Source of the DNA: Phyllostachys edulis
Taxonomy: Eukaryota; Streptophyta; Magnoliopsida; Poales; Poaceae
Assembly: GCA_036346405.1 (NCBI GenBank)
Contig: CM070563.1
Location: 22,239,022 to 22,303,021 of the forward strand
DNA length: 64,000 nt
Direction of reading: 5' to 3'
Of this stretch, positions 22,592 to 33,670 are shown one piece after another. The notes under the pieces were generated by a model. It worked only from the letters and a program-made list of their open reading frames with translations, was not told the DNA's origin and ran no database searches. The number at the start of each line of letters is the position of its first letter. Within the stretch, counting starts at the first letter, position 1. Made by a program: the position numbers and the translations under genes.

Positions 22592-24155
22592 ACCACCATG
22601 CGGAAGACACAACCAATACTCTATTCTTCCATCCAAGGTAAAGGATACCGTCTCGCTCCTCAAGCCTGTAGTAGCTGTTATAACTATGCAACAGTGTTTT
22701 GATGGTGTTGTTCACCACTGAACTCAGCGGGTATGGTATAAATCCAGCCATTTGAAATCTTGCCTTCCATTTTCCAAATACCTCGTGCCTCTCAACCCTT
22801 TCAGCACCCTCACATGAGATTAAATTAACAATATCCCTTGCAACACAGTGCTGCTCCGCGCTAATCCGTCTCTTATCATCCCTCGGGAGAGCAACATCTA
22901 TCGACTCAAACATGGCCGTATAGTAGTCGAGAGTCTCCAAGTACCTTGGGAAGAATGGCGCCGTGTTTGTATTTGACTCCTGCTCAACGAGAGTCACCAC
23001 CCTTGGAGAGAGGCTCTTGATCATTCTTAAAATCCTATCCCGATGGTTTTCCGTGCTTACGCTTTCATCAGGAGTATGATGCAGCTGATAGGCAAAATTC
23101 ACAGCAATAACCTCCCCAGGTCGTATATCAAGATGCTCAAGGTGAACCTCATGGCTAGCAGCTGGAACAGCATTGAACTCAAAGGGCAGACCACACGACT
23201 GAGAAACATTATACAATCTCATCCCAACTATATCCAGTCCACCACCTCGGGCGTGAGCAGAATTTGAGTCATCGATACCAGTGATTCTTAGGCATGGTGG
23301 CCCCCCAGGCCTCGCTGCAAGGGCCTGTATCAGAGTTGCCCACTGGCTCCCCTGCGCGATTTGGAAATCAATGATGTGAACAAAGTTCTCGCCCTTAATA
23401 GCCTCAGCGATGGCACCGTTTGCTGACACGTAACCAAACTTGAAGAATGGGCAGATCTCATAGAGGAGATGCATGTACGACATGAGCTCAGAACTTGTAG
23501 GTTCTTTACACTTCAAGGATTCATATAGTTTACTTCCAGAGGAAGAAAGTCTGGCAACAAGGCCTTCCAACATATAGGCTCCCAGTCGTTGCATTGGATC
23601 TCCAGAGATAGACACCAGCTGACCTAACTCGGATATCAGTAGTTCTGTTGCAAACACATCTTTCTCAGCAACAGCCTTACCGCATGCTATGATTACCTGC
23701 TTCAAGTCTCCTGTATTAATTCCCAGAAGCTGTCTCCAGTTATCTGGTTTTGAAGGAATGTTGGCTTGCAAGGAGCTGTCAGAAGCTATGTCCAATTCAG
23801 GTCCAAGAACTGCATTTTCTAGCTCCTTTAGTTTAACCTGGAGATCTGCAACCTCAGGGACACAGGAAGCACTTGGGAGCGAACTATATGCGTGGTCTGA
23901 GTGGCTATCATGCTGCGACAGGGGGCTCCCACTTATATGGGATATGCTATGAGAAGATGTGGAGCTTTGTGTAGGATAAACACCATTTGCCGAGGATGAT
24001 TCCAGCGTGCAGTACTGTGCTTCAAATACTTGAGGGTTGGAAGTAATCTTCTGTGACCCATCATCAGAGGAAGTGTAGTGAAGATCCGGATGACTTTGCG
24101 TTATATAGCACCTTCCATTTTCCCCTAAAGGCACTGAGTTGTTGTAGTGTGCCAT
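22590..24155 (-). CDS. GRAS-domain transcription regulator, PAT1 subfamily
   Basis: The first in-frame ATG (MAHYNNSVPLGENG) gives 521 residues; the open frame reaches 24236 without another ATG. Residues 1-140 are a Ser/His/Gln-rich variable region. The GRAS domain follows: leucine repeat I from about 151 (LKQVIIACGKAVAEKD), VHIID at 259-263 in FVHIIDFQIAQGSQW, leucine repeat II, the PFYRE region near 400-415 (RYLETLDYYTAMFESID), RVERHEVFGKW near 452, and SAW ending LVVSSAWW. All blocks are present and uninterrupted. PAT1/CIGR-type proteins are nuclear regulators of phytochrome A, gibberellin and chitin responses. The role of this copy is inferred only from family. A one-exon GRAS domain is usual. 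Upstream coding exons are possible. Transposons crowd both flanks. Confidence 0.93.
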   Translation of the reverse strand: MAHYNNSVPLGENGRCYITQSHPDLHYTSSDDGSQKITSNPQVFEAQYCTLESSSANGVYPTQSSTSSHSISHISGSPLSQHDSHSDHAYSSLPSASCVPEVADLQVKLKELENAVLGPELDIASDSSLQANIPSKPDNWRQLLGINTGDLKQVIIACGKAVAEKDVFATELLISELGQLVSISGDPMQRLGAYMLEGLVARLSSSGSKLYESLKCKEPTSSELMSYMHLLYEICPFFKFGYVSANGAIAEAIKGENFVHIIDFQIAQGSQWATLIQALAARPGGPPCLRITGIDDSNSAHARGGGLDIVGMRLYNVSQSCGLPFEFNAVPAASHEVHLEHLDIRPGEVIAVNFAYQLHHTPDESVSTENHRDRILRMIKSLSPRVVTLVEQESNTNTAPFFPRYLETLDYYTAMFESIDVALPRDDKRRISAEQHCVARDIVNLISCEGAERVERHEVFGKWKARFQMAGFIPYPLSSVVNNTIKTLLHSYNSYYRLEERDGILYLGWKNRVLVVSSAWW

Positions 24156-24263
24156 TTGAGAATCATCTGAGCATCTGTATGTATGGTTTGAAGCCTTAGC
24201 ATCTGAAATGCTGGTGATTGCAACCTTGTGGGGCAATACTCAACACTCAACAGGGAGTTGATC
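24156..24263 (-). other. Upstream part of the GRAS main exon, with acceptor
   Basis: On the minus strand AAACATGGCAG (AG at 24265-24264) is followed by GATCAACTCCC. A TGA in the GRAS frame lies downstream, so translation cannot enter in frame from this acceptor. A second possible acceptor, CCCCACAAG (exon from 24224), would keep the frame open. I take this stretch as 5' leader. Confidence 0.5.
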
Positions 24264-24704
24264 CTGCCATGTTTACCACAAATGTATTTAGTATATGTTG
24301 TTATCATCAATTGAGTATAAACAACATTACAAAAGACAAGTAATAAAGGAATACATAAGAACATCCTAAATTAGTTTTCAATATAGCATCTGAACCCATC
24401 AACTTACATGGGCATATGGTCTAGAACTAATTATATTTTGAAAAGTACAAAGCAAATATAATCAGGACCATATGTCCAAGTAGATTAGCTTCATTTTAAC
24501 AAACTCATATCTTTTTAGGGAACACATTTTAACAAACTCATATCAACTCCATTCTTGACCGGAAGTGTCAAATTCATACCACATCAATTTGAAGATCATA
24601 TTCCAATCTTTTCATGGTAAGAACTAATAAGCAGCAATTTGATCTTGTACTTGCTTAGCGCTCCTTTAGCTGCCTAAATTTGTCCAAATTAATAAAACAG
24701 TCAC

Positions 24705-24784
24705 CTGCAAAGATGTTTGTTGACAATTCCAGTTTTGCTGAGGCACATCTGCTGCTGGTGTCTTTGGTCGATAAAATTTTGATT
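24705..24784 (-). other. Possible small upstream exon of the GRAS gene
   Basis: A stretch of 80 bases lies between an acceptor (GTAGTGTGCAG) and a donor (TTTGCAG, GTGACTG) on the minus strand. One frame is fully open and reads SKFYRPKTPAADVPQQNW, which looks protein-like. Joined to the alternative acceptor at 24224, this frame would continue into the GRAS frame. It could equally be leader or chance. Confidence 0.3.
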
Positions 24785-25304
24785 CTGCACACTACTCTCA
24801 TGTGATGATTATCCCAAAGAAAGCACTACTAATGAACGGTTTAAAATCGCTGTGGTAGTCACGTACAAGGGTATTTTTGTAATTTTATTTCTTATCTGAT
24901 AAAAGGGCCATATGAGATTTAGATGACAGTTGACACAACTGCATTTATGCGTGTTTGCTAGTATTGAAATGTATGGGATAAGAATTTCACGGGATGCAGT
25001 TATGCAATAATATCTCATTTTATTTAACAGCTTTACTCATATGTGCCAGTGTCTAAAGATGATCATGAAACTTGGCCTTTATTGTTTGTTCTTGTAGTGC
25101 AGTGCAACGACATCCTCTCGTGCTAATTATACTGTTATTACTTCTAGAAGCAACGGTTCCCTATGTACAACTGACCATATTATCTACACTATTCTAATCC
25201 AAATGATCAATCAATTTCTGACAGTGAATTATGCCGTTATGGGAAACCTTCCTCAGTATAAACTTCCTCAAGGAAGACAACAATGTTCTATCGTGGTAAT
25301 AATG
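24785..25304. other. Single-copy stretch, probable GRAS 5' intron
   Basis: No gene is recognised. It continues at 48055 once the gypsy insertion with TAATG/TAATA flanks is removed. It lies between the GRAS main exon and the proposed leader exon. Confidence 0.4.
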
Positions 25305-25671
25305 TGTCACGTCTCGTGCCGGAATGCAACGCATAGTAGTGGAAGACGGGCGGCTTTGGCCTAGGGCGTCGGCCAGGAGCCGTGGTAGCTTCGGTAGCAG
25401 AAGGAAGGCGCTGGGAGGAGGCTGCGCCGAGGTCAGAAGAGAAGCACGGCATTGGAAGAGAGAAAACAGAGGGGAGGTAAATTGATTAACTCTTGCTTGC
25501 TTTATTCATTGACAATTGATGTTTTTAAATAGGGCACTAATCCCAGCCGGCTAGTACTCCCAGCTGAACCGGAAAGACCACCCAATAGAACTGACTAGGA
25601 CTCAAACTCTATCCAAATGGCACTCCTAATTCAAACTCCTAATCTGATTGCTAATCAACTAAGAGATAAAC
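25305..25671 (-). repeat. 3' LTR of the host gypsy element, first part
   Basis: Matches 47600-47966 closely (start TGTCACGTCTCGTGCC). It stops at AAGAGATAAAC where another LTR-like sequence begins. About 35 bases present in the intact copy are missing between this part and 31002-31054. Confidence 0.88.
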
Positions 25672-27109
25672 TGTAATATTCCGAAAGGCATTAGAGAAGG
25701 AATTAAAAGACTTAGTGGGGTTTTGTGTAAAAAGGGGAAAACCTGGGCCCTGGGCTTCTGGCCCACGGCACCATGGCCCAAGGTGGGCTGATGCCATAAA
25801 AGAGCCAAGGGGGGTGGCAGCCCCAAGCCCTAGACCCCCACATGGACGCAGACCTCCTCCCCGCCGCCCTAGGCGCCGCCGTGCCGTGTACACGCCACCC
25901 CGCCTCCAAGGCGCCGCCTCCCCATCGCCAAGGCCACCCTATGGGTGGGTGGTCACGCCAAAGGAAGGAGGTCAGCAGGGAGGAGGGAAAGAAGGAGAAC
26001 AAGAAAAGAAAGGAAAATAAGAGGTTTTTCTCGAGTTCTCGTGACCCGTCGTGTTAGTCCAGGATAAACCCTGTTAATCCCTAGGATTTGCCTTGGATTA
26101 GTCGCTATTAAGTTCGCAGATAGTTTTGCTTAGGGAAAGTTCAATTTTCAACATGCCCTAGTTCATCGATGTTAGATGCAGAACCTTGCGGGGCGATTCA
26201 GGGTATTTAGGCTCAGATTCAGAGGTTGGTCAAATTAGAGAAAAGTTAGATAATCTCGTTAGCTTTCCAGTAAGGTCTGGATCATTAGAATCGGAGTAGC
26301 GAGCGAAAAGTTACGACCTCGTAAATATCGCTGTCTAGAATTTGGATATAGCCGGCATATGTTGTGAAGATGGGTCAGTTTTATCTAGTAGATGGCAAAA
26401 TTAAAATGTAGTGATAACTTGAATAATTTAGAAAATTTTGCGTAATTTCCAGAAACGGTATCGTTCATATATTTTCAAGTTTAGAATTAAAAATATAAAA
26501 TTGTGAAGCGTACTGTCCTGACAGATTTTGGGATGGTCTTCGGGGAAAGAAACGGGGCAGAAAACGGTAGAATCAAAGGCTCATCATAACTCGGAAGTTG
26601 TAGAATTTTTCGTGAGGGTTCCAGAAAGTCTTGGTTGGTTGAATTTGGAGTTTGGATGAATAAGGTAGAGCCGTTTTACTACTGGAACAGCGGGTAGCTG
26701 TTTTACTACTGGGACAGCGGGTAGTGCGTCTGGTAGTTGTAGGTTAATTGGGTCGGTTTGGTGTAAAATTGCGATGGCGATAAGTGTAAAGTGTGAGTGC
26801 TGTGATGTGATGTTGTAATTTTGAGTTATGTCTTGCTATGTTTGTCCAGGGAGTGTGGCCTCTAGTGCCTTGCCGCCGCTTCGCTATCCAGCTCTAAGGA
26901 GATAAAGAGGCAAGTGCATGGTAGACAGTGATCGACGGTGGATCGTCGTATTCTTTATCACTCGTTACCATTATATTGTGTTTGCTGTCATCTTATTTAA
27001 TTGCAAACAATATGAGTGGTCATGATATTAATTGTATTAATGAGTTCAAGAATGTTAGATGACGGTATTATTGATGAACTTATGTTAAATTGAGCATTTG
27101 CATGAAGAG
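25672..27109. mobile_element. LTR-like insertion in the 3' LTR, left part
   Basis: Starts TGTAATATTCCG directly at the break in the host LTR. No coding frame is supported; the style (TATCCAGCTCTAAGGAG and GTGGTAGAC contexts near 26890-26940) is that of a gypsy LTR. It is itself interrupted by a copia fragment and appears to resume at 30617. With no attached internal region it is best read as a solo LTR. The right border is uncertain. Confidence 0.5.
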
Positions 27110-29930
27110 AACAAGTCTCCGTACGTCGAAGAGTATCAAGCTCCTCTGCCATAGCGAGCTGCCACTCAGAATGAGGAGCAGCCTCACGATAAGTACTAGG
27201 CTTAGTGACAGAGAGAGCATGAGCTATCAGAGCAAATCCAAGACGATCAGGAGGTCGAAGGGATGTCCGGTCACGAAGGACGTAACAAGGAGCATCATCA
27301 GAAGGATCAGATGTGGGTGGCGGCAAAACACCAGGAGAGGAGACTGGTGGAGGACAAGGACGCCTGGAGAAGTGAATACCAGAGAAACGAAACGGTGTCA
27401 GCAGAACAAGAGACGGTGCCGCAGGAGGCAAAGACCGGGGCGAAGGTACGTATGAACCATCGAGACAAAACAGTGGAAGACTGTGATAGTGGAGAAATAT
27501 GTGGAGAGTTAGAAAGAGACAACCATGAAAGCGACTCAACGGTGGTGGAGGAGCCGAATCTCGATAGAAGAAAGGTTGAGATTCGCCAAAGACAACGCCT
27601 CGTGAAATCTCGATCCGCCGAAAGCGTATGATCCCAACAACGATAACCCTTATGCTCGAATCAGAATTAAGAAATACGCACTCAACCGATCGGGCCGATA
27701 GTTTAGTGCGTTCACGAGCTCAGCAGAACAAAACAAGTACTGACCAAAAACACGAAGGTGAGTGTATTGGGGGCTCGAGAGTAGAACGCCTATAGGATCG
27801 ACGCCTTAAGAGCAGTGGAAGGTCAGATATTGATGAGATATGCAACAGAGAAACAAATTTCACTTAGAACTGGTGGAACGTGAGAGGCAACGAGAAGAGT
27901 ATGGGCGCCTCAATCGATGACGATGTTTGCGCCAAGAACCCCATTTCGAGTATGGGCACCGTGACAAGAAGATCGTAAAGAGTGCCTCGCCGTAAAGAAA
28001 CTGTCTAAAAGCACTGTAACAAGATTTCGCCAAGCAGTAATCACAAATAAAAGTACGGATGGGAGAATCAAACTGAGTACGAACCATTGTTGCAAAGCTA
28101 CGATAGATCGCAAGAAACTGACCACGATTAGATATAGGGAAAATCCATGTAAAACAGGAATAATCATCAATGAAGATCACATAAGATTTATGCCCGCCTT
28201 TAGAGATAATAGGCGCAGGTCCCTATACATCTGAATGAACTAAATCAAAAGTGCGAGAAGACAAGGACTCACTACAATGATAAGGAAGTTGGAGCTGCTT
28301 GCCCAGCTTACAACCCTGACAAAACATGGACGTGTCAACAGAACACGCCCAAGAACACCCCGATTTAACTAATGAAGAAAGACGAAACCCACACAAGTGA
28401 CCTAACGATAATGCCATCTGCGCAAAAACTCCAGAGGTGGTGGCAGCAGTGGCAGTGGATGTAGAGGTGATAGGAGCAACTGAAGTGGACGGAAGGTGTA
28501 GGCGGTCAAGAATGTAGAGACCTCGACGATCCTCACGGCGCGGCCAGCCCCAAGTACCGCCCCTCGTCTGCTGGTCCCGAACAAAACAGTGTGAGAGTCA
28601 AAACCAACCCTATACAAATGAGATCGGTGAGTGACCCACCGAGAGAAGCCGCATGGTAAGCCGAGGAACATGAGAAACAGATGGAATGTAAAAGTCACGA
28701 CAAAAGAGTGCTCGATCACGATGACAGAGGAGTACCGCTTACGTGCTCGAATCGAGATAGGAAAAATAGGAGGTCCCATCAAGCGAGAGATGTGGAGTCG
28801 GTGTCATGTGGAAAGAGGCACCGTAATCTAGAACCCAAGAAGTACTGGAGGAGACATTTGAGCTAGATCGCGTAACCGGTGAGCCGAGAGAGAGCCGAAC
28901 TAGAGCTCGGCATAATTGCCTTAATGTAATCACTCGCCGAGAAGATCTCGACGGCCGGTTCTGTTCTCCTCCCGTGAGGAAGGGCCTCCCGCCTCCCCTT
29001 GAGCGCCCAACTCCACGCGCTTTATTTCGCCACACCGCACAACGCCGTAGTCGTGTCGGTTCTTGCAATAATTGCATCGAACCCCGGTTGGTGCAAAAAC
29101 AGAGCAAATCTGAGACACTGTGGAGGATTGTAGTCGGCGTAAACCGCTTGGTGTAGTCGAAGAAGAAGGGTAGCAAGCACAAATGAACAAATCGGCCGCT
29201 AACCCACGGTGAAGCTCTCAAAGACGGCGTCGAAGAGCCTCGGTGATCGCTCGGTCGTGGCGAAGCGGCTCAAGAGTTGAGCCTCGACAGCTCAAACTCG
29301 GGCGAAGACGGCAGATGAAGTCATAAAGGCGCGGCGATCACGGTCCGCTTTCAGACTTTATGACACTCCGCAAAGCGAGAAGTCACCGTTTAGCCGGGCG
29401 CCAGAGATCGCCAGGCTCGGAAGAAGTCGCCGACGGAGGAGTCCTCCTGGCGAAGCGTCTCCAACTCACGCTGAAACGAAAAGAACTGAGCATCGCTGCT
29501 CTGCTGGTATCAATCGCGCAAGTAGTCCCAGATCTGACAAGTGGCACGCAGACCAACAATGTCTGGCTCGATAGAATCGTCGACGCTGACCACCAGGATG
29601 GCTCTAACACGGCCTCATCAAAGACACTAGCGCCAAAAGTGTCTATGGCATACCGAAGGCCTCATTAGCAAAGATCGAGTAGCAATATCACCGCCTTCTT
29701 TGCGGCCTCATCTTCGCAGAGGTGCGTACAGCCGTCGTGGAGAAGGCCGACTAGCGACGGCGACAAGGTCGGGCACCGCTGACATGTCCCTAGAGACGAA
29801 GACCATCGAGCGTGATTCCATGAGCGAAGACCACAACCTATAGTTCGCCCCATGAAGCTTAGTTCCTAGAATGGGATCGAGTCGATAGAATGGTTTACCC
29901 AGAAGCTGAGCCGACGGCAATGGCGATTAA
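27110..29930 (-). pseudogene. gag-pol remnant of the short-LTR copia element
   Basis: Gag begins near 29900 (GANYRLWSSLMESRSMVFVS). Protease appears at 28739-28860 as WVLDYGASFHMTP, where the catalytic DSG reads DYG. Integrase follows in several frames: CQGCKLGKQLQLPY, FDLVHSDV, YVIFIDDYSCFTWIF and MVRTQFDSPIRTFICD. RT starts as YREAAPHSEWQLAMAEELD and is cut off. Frames shift repeatedly and the protease active site is altered, so it is inactive. Confidence 0.8.
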
Positions 29931-30489
29931 GGTAACGGTTCAACAGCGGCGCCGACGGCGCGGCCGTTAGAACAACGTTTTTTTGTTTTTTTCGGCCGCT
30001 AAAAGAACTTTATGGGCTACGCTCGCGTGCAAGGTTACAACCCACAAGCAAGAACCGGAACTAGGGTTCTTGTTTGTGGCGGCGGCGGCGGCGAAGCGGC
30101 GACGCTTGAGTGGTGGCGAAGCGGCGACGACGCGCGGCAATGGCTCGAAGCGGCGATGGCGCTGGCGACGACGACGCAAGACGCGCGGCAATAACGAGCA
30201 GCGGCACTCGCAGCGCCGCTTTCGAAAGCGTGTTGCGGATCCGACGCCGACGGCGAAGCGCTTATGGCTTCCCGATCCCGACGACGACGATGACACGACG
30301 CGCGGCGGGCGGCGATGGAACGCGCGGCGCGTTGGCGGCCTCCTCGCACGCACGGGCCCGACGTGACGCCGCGGGAGAAGGAGGGACGCCACTCGACGTC
30401 GAGGTCGACGACGAGGCGGTGGATCAGATCCAACTAGTTGGCGTCGGGCGGCGGGATGGTAGCGGAAGGAGAGCTAGGTTAGAATCCTA

Positions 30490-30616
30490 GCTCTGATACC
30501 ATGTTATGAATATTGTGTGTATATTCAAGAGGGCCCAATGGGCAATATATATAGGGAGTACAAAAGGAGGTTGCCATATACAGATAAGGAAATACAAATA
30601 GAGTCCTATTCTAACA
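30490..30616 (-). repeat. 5' LTR and primer site of the short-LTR copia element
   Basis: The primer site (30490-30501, TGGTATCAGAGC on the minus strand) directly abuts an LTR of about 115 bases with TGTTA/TAACA ends. No second LTR copy remains. Confidence 0.75.
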
Positions 30617-30999
30617 GTAATCACGTATCTACCTTGTTGATAGAGACTCCATAGGAGTTGAGGTCCCTAATCCTTTTGGAGAACGGGCTTGAGAGTGAAT
30701 ATTGTCACGAGTATTCACTCACACTATACCGGTATACATGAAAAGAGCTGCATGTGGACATGTAGTGTATGAATACCTTGTATTTAATGAAAAGATAATT
30801 TGATGATTGAGTATGAGAATAAAGAAAAGAAACCAGTTGATGGTGATACTGTTTACAGTTGATTAATCATTGTACATTGTTTATTATTGTATTTGTTGAG
30901 TCGTGGACCCACTCTTGCTCTATTATTGTTTTTAGGTAATTGTTGATGATGTTGCACATGAGGAGGGCTAACGCACTTGGAATCACATCATACATTCCA
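30617..30999. mobile_element. LTR-like insertion, right part
   Basis: AT-rich sequence between the copia LTR and the resumption of the host gypsy LTR. I read it as the continuation of the LTR begun at 25672, ending near CATTCCA. No clear target duplication is visible. Confidence 0.4.
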
Positions 31000-31001
31000 A
31001 T

Positions 31002-31054
31002 ACTCATCCTATACCATGCGTGATCTGCGACTGTAATGTTGACCCCACATGACA
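31002..31054 (-). repeat. 3' LTR of the host gypsy element, last part
   Basis: Matches 48003-48054 (ACTCATCCTATACCATGCG to CACATGACA). On the minus strand a purine tract (AGGAAGGGAGAGA) precedes its TGTCATG terminus. Confidence 0.88.
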
Positions 31055-31259
31055 TCTCTCCCTTCCTCAGCAAACATCTGGATAAACGCAAACCACGTAA
31101 TCTCCTCAATTCAAGAAGCCACGCCACTTCTCAAAGAAGAGCCAAGAGAAGCCCATCCACAAGACACCGACTCGAACGGTCCGCCAACACACAAAGCGCG
31201 GAGGCGCACTCCCCTAAAAGGTCAAAGTCTCACCAGACGGAGTCTACAAAGTGACGATC

Positions 31260-31545
31260 CTACAAAAACAATATATCACGGCTCAGTAGGAATGCAACCA
31301 ATCCCAAGATGACATCGAATGGCTCCAACTGAATGACCATTAGATTCACCATGAACTTCTCCCCATTAATAACAATAGAACACCCAGGACAAACAATGAA
31401 GCTCGCAATAATACCCCTTGAAGAACTGACCGACACAGACTGAGTAATCCACTGCATACTCAAGTCCGCTCTCCTAGCAAATGCCATCGAGACAAACGCA
31501 TCTGGATAAACGCCAAGCGTGGCTTTGTGGATTGAGGAGATTTCG
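31260..31545 (-). pseudogene. Foreign gypsy protease fragment at the integrase position
   Basis: The frame reads FVSMAFARRADLSMQW, then GIIASFIVCPGCSIVING and LEPFDVILGL. This is the retroviral-like protease of a different gypsy family, lacking its N-terminal DSG. The host element has its own protease split at 40764/46247, so this is extra. It joins the RNase H to integrase linker near 31540 and takes the place of integrase, which suggests a template switch or deletion fusion. Confidence 0.6.
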
Positions 31546-31669
31546 TGTACGCTCCATGGTGCACCAAGCTGACCGGCCAACACTTGTGCCTTGATATCGG
31601 GCAGTGCGGAAGTACCCTCCGCCTATTTGCGCAGATCGTCGAAAAGGGAAAATCGAGGAGTCGAAAGGG

Positions 31670-32845
31670 CCATCAATGCCGCTGTATTGTTATTGTGGTG
31701 GTAAAGAGCACCTGCCACAACGTTTTGCTTGCCTAATTTGTATTCCACACAGAAGTCAAAACCCAACAACTTGCTCACCCAATAATGCTAAGGGATAGTG
31801 GAAAGCCGTTGGTCCAAAAGAAATTTGAGACTATAGTGGTCGGTGCAGACGATGAACGGGTGGCCCCAAACATATGGTCACCAATAACGGACCGCTTGGA
31901 CTAAGCCGAACAGTTCCCGTTCATAGGCAGCAATCTTGGCTTGGTGAAGTGCTATCATGCGGCTAAAGAATGCCACGGCCCCGCTGCCTTGGTGCAAGAC
32001 AGTGTTGAAGCCTGACCCTGAAGCGTCACATTCGATGATGAATTCCTTAGTGAAGTCGGATAGTTAAAGGACGGGTACGGAGGAGAGGACAGCCTAGAGC
32101 CCCTTAAATGCTTCGACCGCATCGATAGTCCATCGAAAGGCCTCTTTTCGAAGTAGCTTAGTGAGCGGCTCAGCGATGGCACCGAACCCAAGGATGAACT
32201 TGCGATGGTATCCGGCGAGTCCCAGAAATCCGCGATGGGCACGCACCGTGCCGAGCACCAGCACCATCCGCACTGATGACGTGGCCGAGGTAGCTGATGG
32301 AAGATTGCCCAAAGAGACACTTCAATCTTTTGAGAAAAAGCTTATGCTAAAGGAGGCGCAGGACAGCATGAATGTGGCGCAGGTGATTTGACCAGGAGGC
32401 ACTATAGAAAAGAATGTCATCAAAGAACACGAGCACCAATCGGCGCAAGTATGGTCGGAGGACATCATTCATGAGGGCTTGGAACATTGCAGGGGCGTTT
32501 GTCAGGCCAAAGGGCATGACCACAAACTCGAAAATCCCTTCATGCGTGCGGAACACCGTCTTCTCGATGTCTGATGGATGCATGCGCACCTGGTGATACC
32601 CAGAGCATAAGTCGAGCTTGGTGAAGAAATTGGCACCCCGGAGCTCATCAAGGAGTTCGTCCACCACCGGAATAGGAAATTTGTCCTTGACCGTCTTTGT
32701 CATTAAGCTCACGGTCGTCAACGCAAAATCGCCTATTACCATCCTGTTTCTTGACCAACAGAACCGGCGAAGAAAAAGGCGAAGTGCTCAGCCGTATGAG
32801 TCGGCCCATCTCGCCGCACTGCTTCTCGAGCTCATCTTTGAGTAA
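31670..32845 (-). pseudogene. Host gypsy reverse transcriptase and RNase H
   Basis: RT is clear at 32347-32742: DKFPIPVVDELLDELRGA, FFTKLDLCSGYHQVRMHP, FVVMPFGLTNAPAMFQAL, and the catalytic VLVFFDDILFYS. The connection follows in another frame (FLGLAGYHRKFILGFGAIAE, TKLLRKEAFRW). The RNase H end is near 31680-31800 (KLLGFDFCVEYKLGKQNVVA). N-terminal RT is separated by the insertion at 32851-40326 and resumes at 40327. Frame breaks are present. Confidence 0.82.
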
Positions 32846-32850
32846 CTGGG

Positions 32851-33653
32851 TGATGAGGACAACCCTACTCCCAAGTGTTCATCCAAGTATTCATGATATA
32901 CCTAAAGGTCCCATGACAAGAGCACGAGCAAAAAACTACAACAACAGGTGAACTTGTTCTTTAAAGAGCATAATTTTAATAAGAATTTGCTACTACCTAA
33001 TTCTAGTGTTTTGTGCACACTTAGATATGAAGAGGAAGGAACCGGGACCAAAGCACTAGAGGAGCACCAGGCTAGCAAGCAAGAAGACATTCATTTGGCT
33101 GGTTCATGCGGCAAGTAAGAAGAATTCCAAAGCCATGCAGCTGGTTGAAGGCCATGCAACCAAGGTGGAAAATGAACTGCATGCATGTAATTAGTTGGCC
33201 GTTGTTCGGTTATTTGTTTAGAGAGCTGTAATCCATTTGGCTCGGTCATCACGTATAGAGTTTAACTCGGTTTCATTGGCCGAATAGACTAGGAACTCGG
33301 CCGTGGGCCCATAGCATGCGTGAAGTCTTTAAATAGTCGCCTTCTTCATGAACAGAAAGGGGGACGGTGATATTTTGAGATAATAGATTGCTTTGCTCGA
33401 GAGTTCTTCCATGGTGACCAAATTCATCATGAGGGGAAATTGAGAGTTCATCGAAATCAAGATCGTTCAACCTTTCCGCTGGGAATTGGGAGCGCGATAG
33501 GGCTTCGCTTGGTGGTCGTGAAGTCTCGCGCGTATGTTCTCGCGAATTAAAGAGTGTTCGTTCTTGCATTGGCAACGAAGGATCACTACGATTCGAGAGA
33601 CTACATGCGAGTCTCTTGATCTTGCGTCGAGAAGATCAGGCGACCCCGTATCA
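32851..33653 (+). repeat. 5' LTR of the CRM-like gypsy element
   Basis: About 803 bp, closely matching 39525-40326. Differences seen by eye include CpG-type transitions (GCGTGAAG versus GCATGAAG, CTCGAG versus CTTGAG). It contains the pol C-terminal codons (GPMTRARAKNYNNR) that belong to the 3' LTR copy. Confidence 0.92.
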
Positions 33654-33656
33654 TCT

Positions 33657-33670
33657 TGGTATCAGAGCCA
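33657..33670 (+). other. Primer binding site of the CRM-like gypsy element
   Basis: TGGTATCAGAGCCA, three bases after the LTR end. It is complementary to initiator methionine tRNA. Confidence 0.9.

Larger units (their letters stand above)
27110..30616 (-). mobile_element. 3'-truncated short-LTR copia element
   Basis: Minus-strand order: a 115-base LTR (30502-30616, TGTTATGAATA...TATTCTAACA), a primer site TGGTATCAGAGC (30490-30501), a GC-rich leader, gag, protease, integrase and the very start of RT. The element stops abruptly near 27110, so most of RT, RNase H and the 3' LTR are missing. Confidence 0.8.

Noticed and set aside
30012..30490. Several overlapping Arg/Ala-rich ORFs
   Set aside because: They lie in the GC-rich leader of the short-LTR copia element on both strands and match no protein family.
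31604..31798. Apparent plus-strand zinc knuckle (CYCGGKEHLPQRFAC)
   Set aside because: The spacing is not CCHC, and the minus strand here reads clearly as the gypsy RNase H end (KLLGFDFCVEYKLGKQNVVA), so it is a shadow.
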